NCBI GenBank assembly: GCA_002840785.1
Contig: PHCH01000057.1
Span: 1-34,450 of the forward strand
DNA length: 34,450 nucleotides
Reading direction: 5' to 3'
From: Betaproteobacteria bacterium HGW-Betaproteobacteria-4
GTDB taxonomy: Bacteria; Pseudomonadota; Gammaproteobacteria; Burkholderiales; Rhodocyclaceae
The notes beneath the pieces were generated by a model that worked only from the letters and a program-made list of their open reading frames with translations, searched no databases and was not told the origin of the DNA. Made by a program: the position numbers and the translations under genes. Each line of letters begins with the position of its first letter. Position 1 is the first letter of the stretch. Below, in pieces: positions 16,388 through 26,900 of this stretch.

Positions 16388-16603
16388 ATGGCCGGCGGAT
16401 GGGGCTGCCCGCACGAGGTCAACGATCGTTGCCTCAAGATCAATAACCTGCCGTGCGATCCCGGCATGAAGGGCTGCGAGCTCTACGGCCGCTATCGCTT
16501 CGCCGACGAGAGCAAGAACACGCGTTACTGGGAGAAAAAGGGGCGTCCTGACCAGCCGAAAGCCGCCCCCGACCAGCCCGCCAAAGACGGTCAGCCGGAC
16601 TGA
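16388..16603 (+). CDS. Small Cys-rich conserved-looking protein
   Basis: A 71-residue protein with four Cys in its first half (C7, C15, C23, C30, in GGWGCPHEVNDRC and LPCDPGMKGCELYGRY), suggesting a zinc or iron-sulfur site. The C-terminal tail is rich in Lys, Pro and Asp. The start lies 4 nt after the glnS stop and its stop is 3 nt before the methyltransferase start, so it is firmly embedded in the operon. Family not recognised. Confidence 0.7.
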   Translation: MAGGWGCPHEVNDRCLKINNLPCDPGMKGCELYGRYRFADESKNTRYWEKKGRPDQPKAAPDQPAKDGQPD

Positions 16604-16606
16604 GCC

Positions 16607-17788
16607 ATGCCCCGCGACGTCGAACAACTCGGCCAGGTCTTCACGCCGCCCAACGTGGTGGCCTTCATGCTCGACCTGTGCGCAAACAAGGGTCGAACGC
16701 TCGAGCCTTCGGCTGGTGACGGCGCCTTCTTCAAGGAGCTGAAGGCCCGCCAGGCCGATTGCGTCGGCATCGAGGTCGACCCGCGCGTCGCCCCGGAAGG
16801 CGCCCAAGTCCGCGATTTTTTCGATTTTCCGCTCAGCGAGCAGTTCGACAGCATCATCGGCAACCCGCCCTATGTTCGTTTTCAGGATGTTACGGTCAAC
16901 ACGAAAAAACGCCTGAAATCGGAATTGTTCGATGCGCGCAGCAATCTTTTCCTGTTCTTCATCGAAAAGTGCATCCGCCACCTCAAGCCAGGCGGCGAGC
17001 TGGTTTTCATCGTGCCGCGCGAATTCATCAAGCTGACGGCCGCCCGCAAGCTCAATCGCTGGCTGTTCGAGCAGGGCAGCATCACCCATTTCTACGAAAC
17101 CGGCGACGTTCGCGTTTTCGACGCAGCAACCCCCAACTGCGCCATCTTCCGCTTCGAAAAAGGTCGCAAGGATCGCCGCATGGCGGATGGCCGGCGCTTC
17201 GTCGAAGCCGACGGCCAGCTCATGTTCCTGCGTGACGATCACAGCCTGCGCTTCGCCGACGTGTTTTCCGTCAAGGTCGGCGCCGTCTCCGGGGCGGACC
17301 ACATCTACACGCACCCCAAGGGCAACATGGAATTCGTTTTCTCGAAGACCGTGGAAACCGGCGAAACGCGCCGCATGCTGTACGGCATCAAGCATCCGCA
17401 CCTCGACAAGCACAAGGACGAACTGCTCGCCCGCCGCGTCAAAACTTTCGACGAGCGCAACTGGTGGCAGTGGGGCCGCGCCTTCCCGGTCAGCGAGCTG
17501 CCGCGCATCTACGTCAATGGCCGCACCCGCAAGCCGGAGCCTTTTTTCCTGCACGACTGCCACAGCTTCGACGGCGCCATCCTCGCGCTGTTTCCGAAGA
17601 ACACGCGCATCGCCCGCCGTGACCTGATCGAATGCACGATGATGCTCAACAAGGAAGTCGACTGGCAGCAACTCGGCTTCGTCTGCGACGGCCGCTTCCT
17701 GTTCACCCAGCGCAGCCTGCAGAATTGCCTGCTGCCGGAAAAATTCTCCCGTTATTTACCGTCTGAAAAGCACAAGGACGTCGCATGA
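16607..17788 (+). CDS. Solitary Eco57I-like N6-adenine DNA methyltransferase
   Basis: A 393-residue class I methyltransferase of the Eco57I/N6_Mtase type. Residues 8-15 give LGQVFTPP; motif I (SAM binding) is LEPSAGDGAF at 32-41; the catalytic NPPY motif IV is at 86-89, followed by the usual FIEKCIRHLKPGGELVFIVP segment. The C-terminal half (about 190-390) should be the DNA-recognition domain. No restriction endonuclease lies beside it; it sits between a small Cys-rich gene and pyrF, so it looks like an orphan methylase or an RNA/protein-modifying relative. Immediately after NPPYVRFQD the frame crosses a degenerate 34-bp element, encoding TVNTKKRLKS. The stop overlaps the pyrF start (ATGA). 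Confidence 0.85.
   Translation: MPRDVEQLGQVFTPPNVVAFMLDLCANKGRTLEPSAGDGAFFKELKARQADCVGIEVDPRVAPEGAQVRDFFDFPLSEQFDSIIGNPPYVRFQDVTVNTKKRLKSELFDARSNLFLFFIEKCIRHLKPGGELVFIVPREFIKLTAARKLNRWLFEQGSITHFYETGDVRVFDAATPNCAIFRFEKGRKDRRMADGRRFVEADGQLMFLRDDHSLRFADVFSVKVGAVSGADHIYTHPKGNMEFVFSKTVETGETRRMLYGIKHPHLDKHKDELLARRVKTFDERNWWQWGRAFPVSELPRIYVNGRTRKPEPFFLHDCHSFDGAILALFPKNTRIARRDLIECTMMLNKEVDWQQLGFVCDGRFLFTQRSLQNCLLPEKFSRYLPSEKHKDVA
16886..16919 (-). repeat. Dispersed 34-bp element, copy 6 (inside methyltransferase)
   Basis: Minus orientation, antisense to the gene. 25 of 34 matches, with GTTGACCGTA exact and the T-run kept. Translated in the methyltransferase as DVTVNTKKRLKS, in the same frame as the copies in hrpA (9017) and the pseudouridine synthase gene (33779). 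Confidence 0.65.
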
Positions 17789-18538
17789 CCTTCATCAAAT
17801 CCGGCCAAATTCCCGGCCCACCTCAAGGGCCGCGATGACGCGATCTTCGAATTCTGCGCCGCCATCGTCGATGCCACGGCCGACCTCGTCTGCTCGTTCA
17901 AGCCGCAGATCGCCTATTTCGCCGCCCGTCGCGCCGAAGACCAACTCGAAGCACTGATTGCGCACATCCACGAAAAGCATCCCGGCATCCCGGTCATCCT
18001 CGACTCCAAGCGCGGCGACATCGGCTCGACCGCCGAGCAATACGCCGTCGAAGCCTTCGAGCGGTACAAGGCCGACGCCGTCACGGTCAATCCCTACATG
18101 GGCCGCGATTCGGTCGATCCCTACCTGGCCTACCCGGACAAAGGCGTCATCCTGCTCTGCCGGACCTCCAACCCGGGCGGCTCCGACCTGCAATTCCTCG
18201 ATGTCGGTGGTGAAAAACTCTACGAACGCGTCGCCCGCCTGGCCTCGCACGAATGGAACACCAGCGGCCAGATCAGCCTCGTCGTCGGCGCCACCTTCCC
18301 GGCCGAAATCGCCCGCGTCCGCGCCATCGTCGGCGACGTGCCGCTGCTCGTCCCCGGCATCGGCGCCCAGGGCGGCGACATCGAAGCCACCGTCAAGGCG
18401 GGTCGCACGCAAAATGGAACCGGCTTGATGATCAATTCGTCGCGTGCCATTCTCTATGCCGGCAAGGACGACGGGTTTGCCACAGCCGCCCGCCAGGTGG
18501 CAATCGAAACCCGCGACGCCATCAACCAGTACCGTTAA
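17785..18538 (+). pseudogene. pyrF: Orotidine 5'-phosphate decarboxylase, N-terminal deletion and frameshift
   Basis: The last step of UMP synthesis. The long-type PyrF sequence is clear from [14 protein letters not shown] (17798) through [10 protein letters not shown], the catalytic [13 protein letters not shown] (Lys and Asp), VTVNPYMG and GIGAQGGD to the stop at 18538. The start ATG 17785 (overlapping the methyltransferase stop) gives MTFI, the normal beginning, but then runs into a stop at 17836 in the wrong frame. The missing piece between MTFI and NPAKF, normally about 20 residues ending in the substrate-binding LCVGLDP segment, is absent together with the frame. No good alternative start exists before 18098. 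Since pyrF is needed without external uracil, an assembly error is quite possible. Confidence 0.88.
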
Positions 18539-18549
18539 GGACAGCCATC

Positions 18550-19425
18550 ATGCGCATGGACGACCAACGCGAAAGCGACAACCTCGAAGACCGCCGCGGC
18601 AGCGGTGGTGGCGGTGGCTTGCGTCTGGGTGGCGGCCGCATGGGCCTGGGCACCATCGCCATCGCGCTGGTCGCCAGCTATTTTCTCGGCGTCAATCCAC
18701 TGACCGTGCTCAACATGCTGAGCGGCGGCGGCATGCCGGCCATCGAGCAAAGCGCGCCCGCTGCCCAGCGCCCACCGGCCGACGACCCGATGGCCAAATT
18801 CGTCTCCAAGGTGCTGGCCTCGACCGAAGACACCTGGAACGAAGTCTTCCGCGCCAACGGCCGCCAGTATCAGGAACCCAAGCTCGTGCTGTTCACCGGC
18901 GCCACGCCGACCGCCTGCGGCACGGGCCAGTCGGCCATGGGTCCGTTCTACTGCCCGGGCGACCAGAAGGTTTACATCGACCTCGCCTTCTATCGTGACC
19001 TCAAGGATCGCTTCAAGGCTCCCGGCGAATTCGCCCAGGCCTACGTCATCGCCCACGAAGTTGGCCACCACGTGCAGAATCTGCTCGGCATCGCCGACAA
19101 GGTGCATCAGACCAAGCAACGCGTCAGTGAGCGCGAAGCCAACGCCCTCTCCGTGCGCATGGAACTGCAGGCCGACTGCCTGGCCGGCGTCTGGGGCAAG
19201 CGTACCGACACCATGAAAAACGTGCTCGAACCGGGCGACCTCGAAGCCGCGCTGACCGCCGCCTCGGCCATCGGCGACGACCGCCTGCAACAACAAGCGC
19301 AGGGCCGCATCGTGCCGGAAAGCTTCACCCATGGCAGCTCGGAACAACGCGTCCGCTGGTTCCGGAAAGGCTTTGAAACCGGCGACATGAACCAGTGCAA
19401 CACCTTCAAGGCCGCCCGGCTCTGA
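18550..19425 (+). CDS. Neutral zinc metallopeptidase (YpfJ family)
   Basis: A 291-residue membrane-anchored protease-like protein. A Gly/Arg-rich start (residues 1-35) is followed by one membrane helix (about 36-55, IAIALVASYFLGVNPLTVL), then a periplasmic domain with the zinc motif HEVGHH (His169, Glu170, His173) and the downstream ELQADCLAGVWG segment, which supplies a further ligand. Two Cys pairs (TACGTGQ/FYCPGD and others) fit periplasmic disulfides. Length and layout match the putative neutral zinc metallopeptidase family. It follows pyrF by 11 nt. Confidence 0.88.
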   Translation: MRMDDQRESDNLEDRRGSGGGGGLRLGGGRMGLGTIAIALVASYFLGVNPLTVLNMLSGGGMPAIEQSAPAAQRPPADDPMAKFVSKVLASTEDTWNEVFRANGRQYQEPKLVLFTGATPTACGTGQSAMGPFYCPGDQKVYIDLAFYRDLKDRFKAPGEFAQAYVIAHEVGHHVQNLLGIADKVHQTKQRVSEREANALSVRMELQADCLAGVWGKRTDTMKNVLEPGDLEAALTAASAIGDDRLQQQAQGRIVPESFTHGSSEQRVRWFRKGFETGDMNQCNTFKAARL

Positions 19426-20240
19426 AGCTGACCCGCTTCATTGTCGGCGCCCTGCTCGCCGCAGCCAGTCTCGGCACCGTCGCCCTGCCCCGCCACGCTC
19501 CGGTCCCCGGCGGCATCGCCGTCGTCGACCTCGGCCCGGCCGGCGACATCGTGCCGACGGCGCGCTGGGGCGACCAGCCGATCGCCGTCGTCGGCGCTGA
19601 TGGCCGCTGGTTTGCGCTGGTCGGCATCCCGCTCGACAGCCTGCCCGGCGATTTCGAAATTGGCGTTTTTTTCGGGTCGACCGTAGCAATCAAGCGCGTC
19701 GCCGTCGCCATCAAGAATTACCCGGAACAACGCCTGATCATCAAGGACAAGCGCAAGGTCGAGCCGAATCCGGACGATCTGGCCCGCATCGAGCGCGAGC
19801 AAAAAGGCACCGAGGCCATCAAGCGCCAGTTCTCGGCCACCGCGCCGGCCACCGATTTCGTACTGCCGGCCAAAGGTCGGCTCTCCTCGCGCTTCGGCCT
19901 GCGCCGCTTCTTCAACGGCCTGCCGCGCAACCCGCATGCCGGGCTCGATGTCGCCGTCGGCACCGGCGCACCGGTCACGGCGCCGGCCGATGGCATCGTC
20001 GCCAATGTCGGCAACTACTTTTTCAACGGCAACACCGTTTTCATCGACCACGGCCAGGGCCTGATCACCGCCTACATGCACCTGTCACGCACCGCTGTGC
20101 GCGCCGGCCAGGCCGTCAAAAAAGGTCAGGCCATCGGCGCTGTCGGCGCCACCGGGCGCGTCACCGGCCCGCACCTGCACTGGGCGGTCATCCTCAACGA
20201 CACCCCGGTCGATCCCGAGCTGTTTTTATCCGGCCGCTAA
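19395..20240 (+). CDS. M23 family metallopeptidase (LytM-type, periplasmic)
   Basis: A cell-wall endopeptidase-like protein of about 281 residues. After an N-terminal hydrophobic signal (FIVGALLAAASLGTVAL) comes a beta domain, then the peptidase domain from about residue 160 with HAGLD (first zinc His and Asp) and GPHLHW (second zinc site), both intact. The start is uncertain: GTG 19395 lies 31 nt inside the previous gene without a good ribosome site, while CTG AAG CTG ACC at 19422 gives the more natural signal-peptide start if CTG is used. The beta domain contains a copy of the 34-bp element, encoding EIGVFFGSTVAI just before KNYPEQRL. Confidence 0.88.
   Translation: MQHLQGRPALKLTRFIVGALLAAASLGTVALPRHAPVPGGIAVVDLGPAGDIVPTARWGDQPIAVVGADGRWFALVGIPLDSLPGDFEIGVFFGSTVAIKRVAVAIKNYPEQRLIIKDKRKVEPNPDDLARIEREQKGTEAIKRQFSATAPATDFVLPAKGRLSSRFGLRRFFNGLPRNPHAGLDVAVGTGAPVTAPADGIVANVGNYFFNGNTVFIDHGQGLITAYMHLSRTAVRAGQAVKKGQAIGAVGATGRVTGPHLHWAVILNDTPVDPELFLSGR
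19657..19690 (+). repeat. Dispersed 34-bp element, copy 7 (inside M23 peptidase gene)
   Basis: Sense orientation. 27 of 34 matches, with TTGGC, a seven-T run and GTCGACCGTAGCAAT. Translated as EIGVFFGSTVAI. Confidence 0.75.
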
Positions 20241-20250
20241 CTGCGCCCCG

Positions 20251-20568
20251 ATGCCCGCGCAGACCATCCACATCCACCACGAGGCACCGGCCAAGCCACC
20301 CGAAGGCAGCCCGTGCAACGGATGCGGCGTGTGCTGTCTGCTCGAAACCTGTCCGCTAGCCCGCCTGCGTTTTCTCCAGGCCAAGGGGCCATGCCCGGCC
20401 TTGGCCTGGTCGGCCAGCGAGAAGCGCTACCTCTGCGGCCTCCTCGTCAATCCGGAAAAATATATCGGCTGGCTGCCCGCCACCGGCAACAAAATTGCCC
20501 GTCGCCTGCTCTCCCGCTGGATTTCGGCCGGGCAAGGCTGCGACTGCAACGCCGACGTTCAATCCTGA
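20251..20568 (+). CDS. Small YkgJ-type cysteine-cluster protein
   Basis: A 105-residue cytoplasmic protein with the motif PCNGCGVCCLLETCPL (C22, C25, C28, C29, C34) and further Cys in GPCPAL, YLCGLL and GCDCNAD. This resembles the YkgJ cysteine-cluster family (putative zinc or iron-sulfur binding) but is shorter. It begins 10 nt after the M23 stop and ends the plus-strand gene run, overlapping the 3' end of the convergent ridA by 10 nt. Confidence 0.75.
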   Translation: MPAQTIHIHHEAPAKPPEGSPCNGCGVCCLLETCPLARLRFLQAKGPCPALAWSASEKRYLCGLLVNPEKYIGWLPATGNKIARRLLSRWISAGQGCDCNADVQS

Positions 20569-20912
20569 GCGACGGCCGCGGTGAACACCATTTCGACGCG
20601 ATATTTCGGATTCGCCAGTTTCGCCTGCACGCAGGCCCGGGTCGGCGCATGGCCTTCCGGGATCCAGGCATCCCAAACGGCATTCATCGCATCGTAATCG
20701 GCCATGTCGGCCAGGTAGATGGTTGCCAGCAACAACCGGGATTTGTCGCTACCGGCCTGGGCGAGAAGGCTTTCGACACTGGCCAGCAGATCCGCCGTCT
20801 GGGCCGCGGCATCGGCCTCGAGATTGGCAGGCACCTCAACAAGATAAACAGTCCCGCCGTGCACGACGCTGTCGGAATACCGGCGGGTGGTGCCGTGACG
20901 TTGAATAGACAT
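20559..20912 (-). CDS. RidA/YjgF family protein
   Basis: A 117-residue RidA-fold protein. RidA enzymes hydrolyse reactive enamine/imine intermediates; this is a divergent subgroup member. The C-terminal segment HAPTRACVQAKLANPKYRVEMVFTAAV carries the conserved Arg of the RidA substrate pocket (APTRACV), and the central LASVESLLAQAGSDKSRLLLATIYLADMADYD matches the family pattern. The ribosome site (GGAGATTG) is 7 nt from the ATG. Its leader on the minus strand contains a strong hairpin at 20934-20962. Confidence 0.88.
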   Translation of the reverse strand: MSIQRHGTTRRYSDSVVHGGTVYLVEVPANLEADAAAQTADLLASVESLLAQAGSDKSRLLLATIYLADMADYDAMNAVWDAWIPEGHAPTRACVQAKLANPKYRVEMVFTAAVAQD

Positions 20913-20933
20913 TTTTCAATCTCCAGAATGCGT

Positions 20934-20962
20934 GAAGCCCATGCGTTTCAGGCATGGGCTTC
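20934..20962. other. 11-bp hairpin in the ridA leader
   Basis: GAAGCCCATGC (20934-20944) pairs perfectly with GCATGGGCTTC (20952-20962) around a 7-base loop, 22 bases upstream of the ridA start. It has no long T-run on either side. A second imperfect hairpin lies at about 20973-20994. The rest of 20995-21130 shows no gene or clear site. The pair could be a leader structure or a terminator remnant. Confidence 0.5.
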
Positions 20963-21166
20963 GTTTACTGCAACCCCGGCTCTTTCGGCTGGGGCATTCG
21001 GCTATTCGCCGTTACGGAGTACTACACGGTAATCTCAAGAAATATTCCCATTGAAAATTGCCATAGAATCTCCAGCAGCGCAGCAGGTACAACCACTTAG
21101 TGCCGGGCTTGCTGCAAACCACAACACGGCTTCAGCTTATCACTCCGGCAGAAAAAAACCAGCCGG

Positions 21167-21574
21167 TTAACGCCGGAAAATCACATTTCCGCCAGCCGGG
21201 ACCTTCGATACCGGGACGTAGGCAACCGCCCCCGGGGTAGCCTGAACATGCGCCACAACGGCGTCCACGTCGGGCAGCACTTCCGGTGGCGCCCCCTTGC
21301 CGACATATCGCCGAACCAGCCAATACCCGGTGTACTGTTCTTCGCTCTGACCCAGAACCGTCGCCAGGAATTTCTCGCGTAACGGGTGCCCCACCGGGTA
21401 ATTGACGGGCGTTGCCGAGTGCTCGCCAATGGAAACGACCCGCCCGGTGTACAAGCGCTGCAGCGTAGACAGCTCGGTCTTCGGCAGGCTGCCATGCCCG
21501 ATGACGACAAGCGCCTCCTGCGCCAGACCCAGGCCTGGCAGCCAGATGAGCAGAAGGATGAAGAGTCGGCGCAT
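21167..21574 (-). CDS. Small periplasmic phosphate-binding-like (PBP) domain protein
   Basis: A 135-residue protein with a signal peptide (LFILLLIWLPGLGLAQ) and a short PstS-like domain: TLQRLYTGRVVSIGEHSATPVNYP and REKFLATVLGQSEEQYTGYW correspond to the segment of phosphate-binding proteins that follows the first lobe. It is too short for a two-lobed binding protein. It follows the porin by 8 nt and is the last gene of the kinase operon, so it may sense or bind a ligand for the kinase rather than serve an ABC transporter; that is inference. Confidence 0.75.
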   Translation of the reverse strand: MRRLFILLLIWLPGLGLAQEALVVIGHGSLPKTELSTLQRLYTGRVVSIGEHSATPVNYPVGHPLREKFLATVLGQSEEQYTGYWLVRRYVGKGAPPEVLPDVDAVVAHVQATPGAVAYVPVSKVPAGGNVIFRR

Positions 21575-21582
21575 TGACCCGC

Positions 21583-22815
21583 TCAGAAGGTGAAGTTATA
21601 GGAAAGGGAAAAAACGTTGATGCTCTTGTCCGAACTGTCGCCGCCCGACGGCGCATCGACCAGACTCGACGCGACACCGGTATTCGCCTGCGACCATTCG
21701 GCCTTGAGCAGTGACGTCGGCGTCAAACGATAGGTGGTACCCAAGGCCACCGTCGATTGATCGTAGGGGACGATAATGTCGGCAAGGAACTTTTGCGATG
21801 CAGCATAGGGAGATGGGACGACATTGCCGTTAATAGCCTGATATTTGGCCAGCGCCGAATCCCTCGATTTCGCAATGGCGTAATAAACATAAGGCGTCCA
21901 GGCCCCCATGCGCTTCGACAGCGAGAGGTACCCCCCCCAACGATTCAGCCCCTCGCTCGCACTATCCAGCTTGATCCACGCATACTCGCCGCTCAGTCTG
22001 ACTTTTGCCGGTAAAAGGATGCTGGCCCCGGCCGTGAACAGCGGAATAATGACCTTGTCTTCACCACCGATAGCGAAGCGATAGATCCCGCCAACATTGA
22101 CGATAGGCGTCCCGATCTTGGCGCCGTCACGCGATGCTTCAACACGATGGGCGCCGATGCGGAAAATATTGTCGAGGCTGCGCGCCGTGAGAACCAGGCC
22201 TGCACTCTTGATGTTGTAAGTCAGGAACCAGCTTCCGGGAGCGCTCTGATCGGGAGTCATTTCGCGACCGTAATACCGCCAGCTGGTCTCAACCTTGCCG
22301 GCATAGGCTTCGGCGATCCAGTCCATGCTCTCGCCAAACCAGGTCTTGCTGACGCCCAGCCCGACCAGGTCGGTCAAGGGCGAAATCGAATACACCTCCT
22401 GCGGCAGACGGGCAAAATCGAAGGTGGCGCCAACGTCGTTGTTTTCAGTGTTGAGCATCAAGGGCAGGCGTATCTTGCCGGCACGAATCAGCCAGTCGTC
22501 GCTCGGTCGCCATGACAGGAAGGCCCAGGCCAGAGAGGCCTGCCAGTCGGTATCGTCATGATCAGATGGCGCCAGCTTGGCCTGGACCGTCACGCTCCAC
22601 TGTTGCGACAGACGGGCATCGAGCTGGCCGCCGAGTATGGTGTCACGTTTGAACGTTCCACCATTGTCGATAAAGCGCTGATAGTTGTAGGACTGGTCGG
22701 AGATGGCGAAACCGACAGTTCCAAAGCCCGACCAGGTCAGATCGAGCGCCTGAACCGGCAGGGCCAGCGTAGCCAGAAGAGGGAACAGCGCGACATTGGG
22801 TATTTTCGGGGACAT
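21583..22815 (-). CDS. Porin-like outer-membrane beta-barrel protein
   Basis: A 410-residue precursor with a signal peptide (LFPLLATLALPVQA, likely cut before LDLTWSGFGTVGF) and alternating amphipathic strands throughout, ending in FSLSYNFTF, the terminal aromatic signature recognised by the BAM complex. It resembles the porin-like proteins often encoded next to hybrid kinases in betaproteobacteria; substrate unknown. It starts 28 nt after the HD-GYP gene and is followed closely by the small PBP gene. Confidence 0.82.
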   Translation of the reverse strand: MSPKIPNVALFPLLATLALPVQALDLTWSGFGTVGFAISDQSYNYQRFIDNGGTFKRDTILGGQLDARLSQQWSVTVQAKLAPSDHDDTDWQASLAWAFLSWRPSDDWLIRAGKIRLPLMLNTENNDVGATFDFARLPQEVYSISPLTDLVGLGVSKTWFGESMDWIAEAYAGKVETSWRYYGREMTPDQSAPGSWFLTYNIKSAGLVLTARSLDNIFRIGAHRVEASRDGAKIGTPIVNVGGIYRFAIGGEDKVIIPLFTAGASILLPAKVRLSGEYAWIKLDSASEGLNRWGGYLSLSKRMGAWTPYVYYAIAKSRDSALAKYQAINGNVVPSPYAASQKFLADIIVPYDQSTVALGTTYRLTPTSLLKAEWSQANTGVASSLVDAPSGGDSSDKSINVFSLSYNFTF

Positions 22816-22843
22816 ATCAGCAATTCTTGTTTGTCATGGCCTA

Positions 22844-23925
<1,082 letters not shown>

Positions 23926-23926
<1 letters not shown>

Positions 23927-26900
23927 TACTGCCCGCCCCCTCCGGAGTTTGCGCTGTCCAGAATATGCAACGCCTGATCAAAATCCCACTGCCCGATGGC
24001 ATGGTCGATGGCCGCTACCTGACGCGGCGAATACAGCCCGACCAATCGCCCCTTGTTGATGCGCCAAACCTCCTCGGCCTCGCCATCCCCGCCACCCAAC
24101 TGATCGCGTAACACGGCCAGCACAACCTCAATCGGCCGCTCGTCGGCAACGCTGACCGACTCCGGCACAACCGCGGGAATCCGGTCAAGGCCGGCCAGCA
24201 ATGCCTGCAATTGGGCGTCGACCTCGGCAATCTCGCCGAAAGGTTCGACGATACCGCCTTTAATGACACTTTCAAGATCATACAGGGCCGACTGCAAACG
24301 CCCCATGGCGAAAGTCCCGGCCAGTCCCTTCAGCGAATGCACCTGACGCTGCGCTCCCTCGAGATCACCTTGAGTCAATGCGGCATCCAGCTTTTCGCAC
24401 CAGCCGCGGGTATCTTCGGCAAAACGCTGCAGGGTTCGCGCCAGAAAAGGGAGCCGACCGGCGAAACGACGCAGAAGCATCGCCGAGTCGACTTGCGGAA
24501 CAGCCGTAATGGCGGCGACAAAAGCGCGATCGGCATTCGCCGCCCCCGCTGGCGGAAACGGTTGGCCGGCCACGCCCCGCCAATAAGGTTGCACCATGGC
24601 CAGCAACTCCTCGGGCTCGAAAGGCTTGGCGATATAGCCATTGACCCCCATCGCCAGCCCATCCTTCATGCCCTGGCCGGCCACATGCGCCGTCATCGCA
24701 ATGATCGGCAAATCCTGGAAGGCTTCATTCTCGCGCAGGCGGCGGGTAGCCTCCCGACCATCCATGATCGGCATCTCGAGGTCCATCAAGACCAGCGCGT
24801 AGTGGTCTGCGCCTTCGGCGGACAAGGTATCCAGTGCGATTTTCCCGTTGGCCGCGACATCCACGCTCGCTCCCCAGCCCCTGAGAATTTCCCCCGCCAC
24901 CTGCTGATTGAGTTCATTGTCCTCGACCAGCAGTATCGACATTCCCTGCAGACAACCAGGATGCGGAATCAGATGCTCGAGCCTGGCAACCGGCTCCATT
25001 GCCTTGCCCGATCCGCAAATGTGGCGCACGACGTTTGGCAACAGGGGCTTCTGCACCACCTCGGCAATACCGGCGTGGTCTACCTCCTGACGCAACAACG
25101 AAGCATCGGCCACTGACACGACGAGCGTCCTGTCCGGCAGGGAAAGTCCTCGTGACTGAAGGGCTTCGATGAGTTCGCCGCCAGACAGGTCTGGCATCAG
25201 CCAATCAAGCAGCAACAGGTCATACCGAGGGCCTTCCTTGCCGGCTCGGGTCAGGCGCGCCAAGGCATCCAGTCCGCCTTGGGACTGATCGACCACCGCA
25301 CACCCCATCGCCTTCAGCATCGCCACCATGCTTTCCCGCGCCGGAGGATAGTCATCGACAACCAGCGCCCGCTGACACTCGATCAGCGGTGGCGCATCTT
25401 CACCCTCACCGGCGGACGACTCAAGCGGCAACTGCAAGGCGAAATGAAAGGCTGTGCCACGGTCAACCTCGCTTTCGACCCTGATTTCACTGCCCATTGC
25501 CGCCAGCAGGCGTTTGGAAATCGCCAGCCCCAGGCCCGATCCACCGTAGCGTCGGGTGGTCGAGCCATCGGCCTGGGAGAACTCCTGGAACAGGCGTCCG
25601 ATCTGTTCATGCGTCATGCCGATGCCGGTATCTTCAACCCGGCAGACGAAGGTCGATGTCAGCTTGTCGCTTGAACGCTCGCTGATGACCAGGCGGACAT
25701 GCCCCTTTTCCGTGAACTTGACGGCATTGGAGAGCAGGTTGATGAGGACCTGCCCCAGGCGCAAGGGGTCGCCGACCAGATGGTGCAGATTTCTGGCCGG
25801 CTGGAAATCGGCGATCAGTTCGATGTCTCTGCCCTCGGCTCGTTGCTGCACCATGAAAAGCGCGTTCTGGACGACGAGCTCGAGATCGAAGGGAACGGCC
25901 TCGAGTTCGACCTTGCCGGCTTCGATTTTCGAAAAGTCGAGGACGTCGTTGAGTATCCCGAGCAACGAGCGGGCGGCCGTGTGAATCTTCGAAACATAGT
26001 CGTGCTGCCGTGGCGGCAGACCGGACTTGAGAGCCAGATAAGCCATGCCGAGGATGGCATTCATCGGGGTCCGGATTTCATGACTCATATTGGCCAGGAA
26101 TATCGATTTCGCTTCGGCCGCCACCTCGGCCCGCGCCCGCGCCTGGCGCAAGGAACGCTGGACCAGTTCGCGCTGCGCGATGTCGGCCTCGATGGCCGCC
26201 GCCATGCTGTCGATGGTCGCCGCCAGAGCCCGCACCTCCTCGACCCCCTTGAGGTCGCCGACACGTTCGCTGAACGATTTTTCGGACAGCGCCGTCGCGG
26301 TCCGGTGCAAGGCGGTCAGCGGCGCCAGCAAGTGCCTTTTCAGGTAACCGTAGCTGAAGACCATGACGACACCGGCGCCAAGGAGCAGGAGCAGTGCGGC
26401 GATGATCCAGCGCAATAAGTGCTCGCCGGCCTGCTCCAGATTCTGCGTCGTGCGCTGGGCGACCTGACGGGCCAGTTCGTCGACGGCAATGGCCAACTCG
26501 GCGCGCAGTTTCAGGTAGTGCGCTTCGTGCAGCAGGGCGTTGGCGAAATCGCGCTGCGGCTCCGCTTCCGATACAAATTCGCGCTTGACCGGATCATACA
26601 AGCCTTGTGTCGCGGCAAAAGCGACCTGCTCGACCTGCTTCATCTGGTCGGAAATCAGGAAAACCTTGCGGAGAATGGCGATCTCGCGCTGATCGAAACC
26701 GAGCATGTTGGTCCGCTCGGCGAGCGCCACGCCGGTGCCGGGCGGTGGTGGCAGGTAGGCTATCGAGCCGCCGATAACCTGCTCCCAATAGGTTTCCGGC
26801 ACGGCATCCGGGGCTTTTTTCGTACCCTCGCGGATGGCCAGGATGTCGTAGTAATAAATGAGGTAGCGTGGATTGGCCGTGCTGACGTAGGAGCTGACGA

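Noticed and set aside
17790..17825. Similarity between the pyrF deletion junction and the 34-bp element (TCAAAT..GGCC.AAATT.CCGG)
   Set aside because: The bases simply encode the normal PyrF residues NPAKFP, and an alignment to the element needs a gap and lacks GTTGACCGT. Chance is more likely than element-driven deletion.
18083..18100. ACGGTCAAT in pyrF as a further element copy
   Set aside because: It encodes the conserved PyrF motif VTVNPYMG, and no T-runs lie at the required spacing.
20934..20962. Hairpin as the terminator of the kinase operon
   Set aside because: It is over 200 bases from the end of the last gene, has no T-run on the minus strand and sits directly before ridA, so it is recorded as a leader hairpin only.
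25458..25475. CCACGGTCAACC in the hybrid kinase as an element copy
   Set aside because: It encodes the usual VDRGTAF stretch after the ATPase G-box, and the flanks do not match the consensus.
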